From Terracoccus sp. 273MFTsu3.1 (GTDB taxonomy: Bacteria; Actinomycetota; Actinomycetes; Actinomycetales; Dermatophilaceae), in the NCBI RefSeq assembly GCF_000383675.1, contig NZ_KB911830.1, forward strand, positions 1-64,000: a stretch of 64,000 nt of DNA, given 5' to 3'. The position numbers and the translations under genes are program-made. The notes under the pieces were generated by a model that made no database searches, was not told the origin of the DNA, and saw only the letters and a list, made by a program, of their open reading frames with translations. The first letter of the stretch is position 1; each line of letters starts with the position of its first letter. Of this stretch, positions 58,649-64,000 are shown piece by piece.

Positions 58649-58681
58649 CGCAACCCGGCGTCGATCCGGCGTTCATCCGGA
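58649..58681. promoter_or_regulatory. Triple 11-bp repeat, PHO-box-like, upstream of the pit operon
   Basis: CGCAACCCGGC, GTCGATCCGGC and GTTCATCCGGA lie end to end at 58649, 58660 and 58671, with shared CCGG at the same position. The third unit fits the GTTCAYYYRSG form in ten of eleven places. It reads on the plus strand, 65-100 bp upstream of the minus-strand DUF47-pit operon. Confidence 0.5.
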
Positions 58682-58755
58682 CCTGCCTGGCTGCTGCCGG
58701 GGCGACGAGCCGGGAGCATGCCGCAGCATCCGGTCGTGCGTGCGGACGGGAAGGG

Positions 58756-58956
58756 TCACTCCGACGGCGGCGTCGCCGGGACGTCCGACGGGCTGCCGGG
58801 GGCGCCGTCCGGGATGCCGAGCAGCTCGTCGACCTCGTCGGGAGTGAAATGACGCGGGCTGGAGGATGCAGCCACCACGAGGTCGCTCACGAGCTCGATC
58901 TCGTCGGCGAGTGCGACATCGAGCAGGTCACCGGACCGCTCCTCCTCGGGCGTCAT
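58756..58956 (-). CDS. Small acidic protein, unknown
   Basis: A 66-residue candidate starting MTPEEERSGDLLDVAL, acidic, with a helical first half and a Pro/Ser-rich end. The repeated pattern DVALADEIELVSDLVVAA looks like an amphipathic helix. It is probably real because of its non-random composition, but ribosome site and homology are not evident. Confidence 0.5.
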   Translation of the reverse strand: MTPEEERSGDLLDVALADEIELVSDLVVAASSSPRHFTPDEVDELLGIPDGAPGSPSDVPATPPSE

Positions 58957-59216
58957 GGGTCCAATCTAGGCGGCTGCCTGGTGGTCGGTGGGGCGAAGGC
59001 CCGAACGAGATGCGACCTGGGCCCTTGCGGTGGGTCGACGTCGAGCGTGCTCGGGCGCAGAGGTTGCGTCGGGTCGGGAGCGCCTCTCGGCACAGGGCCG
59101 CTCGTAGCGGCTGAATTTGGGACCCGGGGCTACCACGACCCGACGCGCGTCAAGGATAAAGCCGCCCGAACGGATCACCAAAGATGTGCCGGCGCAAGAC
59201 CCCGTCGGTCGTGCGG
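58957..59216. other. Intergenic stretch with no recognised element
   Basis: About 260 bp between the small acidic gene and the unknown gene ending at 59217. The stretch near 59110-59170 is less GC-rich and may hold promoter elements for the minus-strand small gene, but I see no clear boxes. Confidence 0.4.
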
Positions 59217-59828
59217 TCAGTCGAGCGCGTCCGCGCGCCACAGGCGAGCGCAGACGGTGAGGTCCTCGGCCATGACGAGGACGTTGGCCGCCTGCTCGGC
59301 GGACTCGTCGCCCGAGGAGATGTCGGCGCGACCGGCGGAGACGACGCGGCAGAACGCCGACGCCCGCTCGAGGGCGACGGCGAGGTCGCCCTCGAAGACC
59401 CCGCGCAGCACCTCGTCGATGACGCGCCCCATCTCCTGGGGCCCGGGCGGCTCGGCGGCACCGGCCACGGCGTGGTTGGGGCCGGTGAAACGGATGCCGG
59501 CGGCATACTCCCGGCTCGCCTCGTCGGGCGCCCGCTGCACCCACTCACGAAGCACGTAGAGGCGCCACAAGGCGCCCGGGAGGGAGCGGGCGGGGCGCTG
59601 GGACCACAGCTCGGCGAGCGTCGACAGGCCGATGTCGTCGACGAGTGCGACGAGCTTCTGCGTCACCGCGGGGTCGGACGCCGCGCGTCCGGCATGGACG
59701 AGCGCGAGAGCCGTCTCGTGGGCGACGTGGATCTGCTCGGTGGGGTCGTAGGCAGGACCGTGTGCCTCGAGGGCGGCCTCGCTGAAGAAGGCGGGCCGCC
59801 TGGGGGCGTGGTGCTCGCTCTCGCTCAT
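59217..59828 (-). CDS. Conserved-looking protein, unknown
   Basis: A 203-residue soluble protein, MSESEHHAPRRPAFFSEAALEAHGPAYDPTEQ at the start, mostly helical, with no signal or membrane span and no recognised motif. The pattern of charged helices (VIDEVLRGVFEGDLAVALERASAFCRV) suggests a folded domain. It lies 82 bp downstream of lutC on the same strand, so co-transcription with lut is possible. Confidence 0.65.
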   Translation of the reverse strand: MSESEHHAPRRPAFFSEAALEAHGPAYDPTEQIHVAHETALALVHAGRAASDPAVTQKLVALVDDIGLSTLAELWSQRPARSLPGALWRLYVLREWVQRAPDEASREYAAGIRFTGPNHAVAGAAEPPGPQEMGRVIDEVLRGVFEGDLAVALERASAFCRVVSAGRADISSGDESAEQAANVLVMAEDLTVCARLWRADALD

Positions 59829-59910
59829 CCCAGCAGGCTAACCCCCGACGCCCACGGCGCTGCTCTGGCACGCAGCGCTCGCTCGTGCCCGCACGACACG
59901 CTGAGCCGCG

Positions 59911-60531
59911 TCAGCTGACGCCGTCAGCCGGGGGTATGCCGTCCGCGCCGCCGACGAGGACGACGTGGAGGGTGCGCGGGCCGTGGACGCCCTCGACGCG
60001 GCTCAGCTCGATGTCGCTCGTGGCCGACGGCCCGCTGATCCACGTCGTCGGGCTCGCTGGGTCGAGTCGCCTGACGGCAGCCGGGACGTCGTCGACGACC
60101 TGGTCGGCGCGCACGACGCAGACGTGGAGGTCGGGCACCAGCGTCAGCAGCCGCCGCCCCTCCCCCGGTCCGTGCGAGAGGACGATCGTCCCCGTCGTCG
60201 CGATCGCGACGGTCGCCGTGGTGACGACGGCCGTGGTCGCGTCGAGGTCCGCCGCGCTGAGTCCGTCGTCCGGGACCGCGCCGGGGACGGCATAGGGCAT
60301 CCCGTCGGGGACGACGACGGTGGCGCCGTCGGGAAGAGCGGCCGCGATGGCGGCGGCGACACCGCCCGGACCGCACCGCACGACGGTGGCGCGAAAGTCG
60401 GCCACCCGCTCGGCGAAGAGGTCGACGTCACCGTCGCGGTCGGGCCGGTCGAGCGCGGGGACGTCGACGGGACGTCGCGCCGATGCGATGGCGTCGCGGA
60501 CCGCACCGAGGATCTCGTCGCGCGCACTCAC
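59911..60531 (-). CDS. lutC: LutC-like LUD-domain protein
   Basis: This 206-residue LUD-domain protein ([65 protein letters not shown]) is the third subunit of the L-lactate oxidation complex. GTG 60531 overlaps the lutB stop by 4 bp (GTGA). Confidence 0.92.
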   Translation of the reverse strand: MSARDEILGAVRDAIASARRPVDVPALDRPDRDGDVDLFAERVADFRATVVRCGPGGVAAAIAAALPDGATVVVPDGMPYAVPGAVPDDGLSAADLDATTAVVTTATVAIATTGTIVLSHGPGEGRRLLTLVPDLHVCVVRADQVVDDVPAAVRRLDPASPTTWISGPSATSDIELSRVEGVHGPRTLHVVLVGGADGIPPADGVS

Positions 60532-62018
60532 CGCGTGCCGCCGTCGGTGCGCTTCCACCAGGCGCGGAACGACTCCGCGGGCGGCGCGGGCAGGTCGCGT
60601 GCGTCGGTCCAGGCGGCGCCGGGGCCGGGCAGCCGGCCGAGCAGCCGTCGGCCGCCGGCGCGCCTGTCACGACGGGCGATCCGCGAGATCGCATCGTGGG
60701 CTCGACCCGCCAGGCCCGACGCGCGCTCGGCTGCGGCGAGCCGGCCACCCGACCCGAAGGTCGCGGCGGCCGCGCGCATGGCGAGCGCCTCCGCCTTGGG
60801 AATCCCGGTCCGGTGGGCGTCGACGACCTGGGCGCGCAGGTCGACGAGGACGCTGGGGATGTCGATGCGCACGGGACAGGCCTCGAAGCACGCCCCGCAG
60901 AGCGAGGAGGCGTACGGCAGGGAGTCGGTCTGGTCGTCGTGGCCCACGCCCTTGAGGAGCGGGTTGAGGATGGCGCCGATGGGACCGGGATAGACGGAGC
61001 CGTAGGCGTGGCCGCCCGTGCGCTCGTAGACGGGGCACACGTTGAGGCAGGCCGAGCACCGGATGCAGCGCAGCGCCTGGCGGCCCACCTCGTCGGCGAG
61101 GGCGCGCGTGCGGCCGTTGTCGAGGAGGACGACGTGGACCTCCTGCGGCCCGTCTCCGGGCGTCACCCCGGACCATGTCGAGGTGTAGGGATTCATCCGC
61201 TCCCCCGTCGACGAGCGAGGCAGCAGGGTGAGGAAGACGTCGAGGTCGGTCCACGTGGGGACGATCTTCTCGATGCCGACGACGGAGACGAGCACCTCGG
61301 GGAGGGTCAGGCACATGCGGCCGTTGCCCTCGGACTCGACGACGACGAGGGTGCCGGAGTCCGCGACGGCGAAGTTGGCACCACTGACGCCGACCTTGGC
61401 GCGGAGGAACTTCTCGCGCAGGTGCAACCGAGCCGCCTCGGCCAGTCGGGCCGGGTCGTCGATGAGGTCGGCCGGGGCCGGCCGACCGACGCGTGCCATC
61501 TCGCGCTCGAAGACAGCGCGGATCTCGGCACGGTTGCGGTGGATGGCCGGCACGAGGATGTGGCTCGGGAGGTCGTCGCCGAGCTGGACGATGAGCTCGG
61601 CGAGGTCGGTCTCCCATGCGGAGATCCCTTGCGCCGCAAGGTATTCGTTGAGCTCGATCTCCTGCGTGGCCATCGACTTGACCTTGACGACCTCGTCGAC
61701 GCCGTGGGCTCTGGCCACCCGGGCCACGACCTCGGACGCCTCTTGCGCCGTGCGCGCCCAGTGGACGACCGCCCCGCGTGCGGTGAGCGACTCCTCGAGG
61801 CGGACGAGGTGCTCGTCGAGGTGGAGCAGGACGTCGTCCTTGATCGCGGCGGCCCGGACGCGCAGCGCCTCCCAGTCGTCGACCTCGGCGACGACGGCCG
61901 CGCGCTTGGCCCGGATCGTCGTCGTCGCGTGGGCGAGGTTGGCCCGCAGCTGCGTGTCGGCGAGGGCGGCGCGGGCGGCGGTGGGGAACGGCGGCATACC
62001 GACGAAGGTGCGGCTCAT
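60528..62018 (-). CDS. lutB: LutB-like iron-sulfur subunit
   Basis: This 496-residue protein has an N-terminal LUD domain ([20 protein letters not shown]) and a C-terminal ferredoxin-like domain with [15 protein letters not shown] and [10 protein letters not shown], binding two 4Fe-4S clusters. It carries electrons during lactate oxidation. ATG 62018 overlaps the lutA stop (ATGA). Confidence 0.94.
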   Translation of the reverse strand: MSRTFVGMPPFPTAARAALADTQLRANLAHATTTIRAKRAAVVAEVDDWEALRVRAAAIKDDVLLHLDEHLVRLEESLTARGAVVHWARTAQEASEVVARVARAHGVDEVVKVKSMATQEIELNEYLAAQGISAWETDLAELIVQLGDDLPSHILVPAIHRNRAEIRAVFEREMARVGRPAPADLIDDPARLAEAARLHLREKFLRAKVGVSGANFAVADSGTLVVVESEGNGRMCLTLPEVLVSVVGIEKIVPTWTDLDVFLTLLPRSSTGERMNPYTSTWSGVTPGDGPQEVHVVLLDNGRTRALADEVGRQALRCIRCSACLNVCPVYERTGGHAYGSVYPGPIGAILNPLLKGVGHDDQTDSLPYASSLCGACFEACPVRIDIPSVLVDLRAQVVDAHRTGIPKAEALAMRAAAATFGSGGRLAAAERASGLAGRAHDAISRIARRDRRAGGRRLLGRLPGPGAAWTDARDLPAPPAESFRAWWKRTDGGTR

Positions 62019-62767
62019 CGGGCGCCCCCGTCCGGCGCGCCCTCCGTCGAGGCGAGCACCTCGGCGAGGTGCATGACGCGGACCCCCGCCCGTTGCCGCG
62101 TCAAGAGGCCGCCGACGTGCATGAGGCACGAGCTGTCGCCGGCGACGAGGACCTCGGCCCCCGACTCGCGCACGTGCCGGGCCTTGTCGGCGCCCATGGC
62201 GACGGAGGTGTCGGCGTTCTTGAGCGCGAAGGTGCCTCCGAAGCCACAGCACTCCTCGGCCCGCGGGAGGTCGAGCAGCCGGAGGCCGCGGACCGCGCGC
62301 AGCAGCCGCTCGGGGCGGTCACCGACGCCGAGCATCCGCAGCGAGTGGCACGTCGGGTGGTACGTCACCGAGTGCGGGAAGGAGGCGCCGACGTCCTCCA
62401 CCCCGAGGTCGTCGACGAGGAACTCGGACAGCTCGCGCACGCGCGGAGAGATCTCGGCGACAGCGGTCATGAGGCCCTCGTCGCCCGAACGCCGAGCGAC
62501 GATGGAGTGCTGGTGGCGGGCGGAACCGGCGCACGACCCGGACGGCGTGACGATCGCGTCGTAGCCCTCGAACGCCCGCGCGAAGGTGCGCACCACCGGG
62601 ACGGCCTCGTCGAGGTAGCCCGTGTTGACCATGGGCTGGCCGCAACAGGTCTGGGCCACGGGGAACTCGACGTCGACGCCCAGTCGGCGCAGCAGCGTCA
62701 CCACAGCCTTGCCGGCGTCCGGGAACATCGCGTCGCCCAGGCAGGTGACCATCAACGCCACACGCAT
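62015..62767 (-). CDS. lutA: LutA-like CCG-domain oxidoreductase subunit
   Basis: This 250-residue protein has two cysteine-rich CCG domains: TCCGQPMVNTGY and ECCGFGGTF, with further Cys in SGSCAGSARHQH and GDSSCLMHVGG. It is the first gene of lutABC, which lets cells grow on L-lactate. The ATG at 62767 overlaps nothing upstream. Confidence 0.93.
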   Translation of the reverse strand: MRVALMVTCLGDAMFPDAGKAVVTLLRRLGVDVEFPVAQTCCGQPMVNTGYLDEAVPVVRTFARAFEGYDAIVTPSGSCAGSARHQHSIVARRSGDEGLMTAVAEISPRVRELSEFLVDDLGVEDVGASFPHSVTYHPTCHSLRMLGVGDRPERLLRAVRGLRLLDLPRAEECCGFGGTFALKNADTSVAMGADKARHVRESGAEVLVAGDSSCLMHVGGLLTRQRAGVRVMHLAEVLASTEGAPDGGAR

Positions 62768-62850
62768 ACCGACACCTTCGCACAGCTCAGGTGGACGATG
62801 AGGTGAGTCGTCCGCGCCACCGGGTGCGGACCCGGACGGTGGAGGTCGTC

Positions 62851-63165
62851 ATGAGCGTCAAGGTCGAGCTGTCGGAGCTGGGCGAGGCGATGGGGCACCA
62901 CGACTACGCGTTCCTCGTGTGTCTCGGCGAGGAGCGGCCGCACGTGCTCGGGGTACGACCACGCCTCGACGGCGATCGTCTGCTCGTCGACCGCATCGGC
63001 TCGACGGCCACGCGCCTCGTCGGCGAGCGCCGCGGCGTCACGCTCGTCTTCCCGCCGCGGGAGGCCGGCGACCGGTCGCTCCTCGTCGACGGCACGGTCG
63101 CCGAGGTCGGAGACGGAGAGCTCGTCGTGACGCCCGAGGCAGCCGTGCTCCATCGCCCCGCCTGA
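62851..63165 (+). CDS. Small FMN-binding-split-barrel-like protein
   Basis: This 104-residue protein (MSVKVELSELGEAMGHHDYAFLVCLGEERPHV) resembles pyridoxamine-5'-phosphate-oxidase-type beta barrels, which bind FMN or F420. The ATG at 62851 has GGAGG 6 nt upstream. It is divergent from lutA. The family call is by pattern only. Confidence 0.7.
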   Translation: MSVKVELSELGEAMGHHDYAFLVCLGEERPHVLGVRPRLDGDRLLVDRIGSTATRLVGERRGVTLVFPPREAGDRSLLVDGTVAEVGDGELVVTPEAAVLHRPA

Positions 63166-63218
63166 GGGTCGGCAGCGCCGTTCCGAGTCGGTCCGAGCCG
63201 AGCCCCTCTGTCCAGCCC

Positions 63219-63247
63219 TTGTGCAATGTTGAGACTTTGTCTAAGGT
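63219..63247 (+). promoter_or_regulatory. Promoter before the sigma-factor gene
   Basis: TTGTGC (63219-63224) and TAAGGT (63242-63247) are separated by exactly 17 bp and lie 54 bp before the start codon; a housekeeping-type promoter is plausible. The region is clearly more AT-rich than its surroundings. Confidence 0.6.
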
Positions 63248-63300
63248 TCCTCATGTCGGTCAAGAAAGCGCCGCCACCCACATCTTTGGATGGAGCAGAC

Positions 63301-64000
63301 ATGACCGACCCTTCGCGCGGTCCCCGCAAGGACGCCCGCACCCGTGAGCTCATCACCACCGTCCGCACCTCGGACTCCGAGACCGAGAGGGCGCAGGCCC
63401 TCGAGACGGTGACCCGGCTGCACATGCCCCTGGCCCGGTCCCTCGCCCACCGCTACGCCGGCAAGGGCCTCGACCGGGACGACCTCGAGCAGGTCGCATT
63501 CCTCGCTCTGCTCAAGGCGATCCAGCGTTTCGACCTCTCCCAGGAGACCGAGTTCGGCGCCTACGCCACGCCCACCATCACCGGTGAGCTGCGCCGCCAC
63601 TTCCGCGACCACGGCTGGCTCGTCCGCCCCCCGCGCGGCCTGCAGGAGCGGCGTCAGCTCGTCACCGAGGCCCGCACCCGCCTCGAGCAGACGCTCGGGC
63701 ACGAGCCCACCCAGGACGACCTGGCCACGGCTCTCGAGCTGACCCTCGAGCAGGTCAAGGAGGCACAGGTCGCCTCGACAAACCTTCGACCGGCCTCGCT
63801 CGACGCCACCACGACCGAAGGCGGCCGGCCGGTGCTCGACCTCGTCGACGCCCGCGCGGAGCACCACTCGGACCCGGGCCTCGACGACGGCATCGTCGTG
63901 CGGACGGCGCTCAAGCGGCTGCCCCCGCGCGAGCAGGAGATCGTCGAGCTGCGCTTCGCCCATGACATGACGCAGGCCGAGATCGCCCAGACGATGGGCC
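63301..64000 (+). CDS. SigB/SigF/SigG-type sigma-70 factor (cut at window end)
   Basis: The visible 233 residues include sigma region 2 (LARSLAHRYAGKGLDRDDLEQVAFLALLKAIQRFD), the -10-recognition part (EFGAYATPTITGELRRHFRDHGW), region 3 (LEQTLGHEPTQDDLATALEL) and the start of region 4 (LPPREQEIVELRFAHDMTQAEIAQTMG). This is the general stress/sporulation-type sigma class. ATG 63301 has GGATGGAG upstream. The last helices of region 4 are outside the window. No anti-sigma gene is visible on this side. Confidence 0.92.
   Translation, partial: MTDPSRGPRKDARTRELITTVRTSDSETERAQALETVTRLHMPLARSLAHRYAGKGLDRDDLEQVAFLALLKAIQRFDLSQETEFGAYATPTITGELRRHFRDHGWLVRPPRGLQERRQLVTEARTRLEQTLGHEPTQDDLATALELTLEQVKEAQVASTNLRPASLDATTTEGGRPVLDLVDARAEHHSDPGLDDGIVVRTALKRLPPREQEIVELRFAHDMTQAEIAQTMG

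Overview
The window is dense, very GC-rich (about 70% by eye) chromosomal DNA from an actinobacterium. The lineage signs are mycothiol genes (mshA, mshD, mscR), CarD, GlnR, SenX3/RegX3, an Rpf-LysM protein, an HbhA-like protein and an Rv0811c-type YgfZ. Gene content and codon use fit a Micrococcales/Intrasporangiaceae-type organism, but that family assignment is inference. Apart from an IS481-like end at the left edge there is no sign of phage, plasmid, CRISPR or an acquired island. Most genes are core functions.

Layout. 0-1.3 kb: end of an IS481-like element, tRNA-Thr(TGT), and an Rpf-like muralytic enzyme behind a ydaO-type (cyclic di-AMP) riboswitch. 1.5-6.5 kb: membrane Ser/Thr kinase, CBS protein, trehalose operon otsA-otsB. 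6.6-15.2 kb: a 52-bp tandem array, then a maltodextrin-type locus (malE-malF-malG-GH13-lacI, with a divergent MsiK-type ATPase). 15.3-19.9 kb: Pr6Pr and DUF4032 proteins, a VKOR/DUF929 disulfide-bond pair and a beta-propeller lipoprotein. 20-25.1 kb: rlmB, cysS, a membrane protein and mscR with its MBL-fold partner. 25.2-28.9 kb: a 22-bp repeat array, then ispF-SDR-ispD-carD and a divergent LpqE-like lipoprotein. 29-35.7 kb: regX3-senX3 facing phoU, then gpmA-ybjN-mshA and a methyltransferase. 35.8-41.1 kb: MEDS/ATPase regulator, cupin, DUF2516, dtd, asparaginase, HbhA-like and XRE genes. 41.2-49.1 kb: BKACE, ygfZ, nitrobindin, DsrE, membrane, MoaD-like, glnR, 5'-nucleotidase and mshD genes. 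49.2-58.7 kb: ppk1, mutT1-like, pstSCAB, pit and its PhoU-like partner. 58.7-64 kb: two unknown genes, lutABC, an FMN-binding-like protein, and a SigB/F-type sigma factor cut by the window end.

Three themes connect the genes. Phosphate: SenX3-RegX3, PhoU, PstSCAB, Pit/DUF47, Ppk1 and a secreted 5'-nucleotidase lie within 30 kb, with a clear 11-bp direct-repeat PHO box before pstS and a looser triple repeat before the pit operon. Thiol redox: mshA, mshD, mscR, cysS and VKOR/DUF929. Nutrient control: LacI-type sugar operon, GlnR, c-di-AMP riboswitch.

The most striking unexplained signal is the octamer GTATGCCG / CGGCATAC. I count 32 copies by eye, about one per 2 kb, where base composition predicts about two. 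It is enriched between genes, is written with unusual codons inside genes, and occurs twice as an inverted pair forming a perfect terminator hairpin. That architecture recalls the DNA uptake sequences of Neisseria and Haemophilus.
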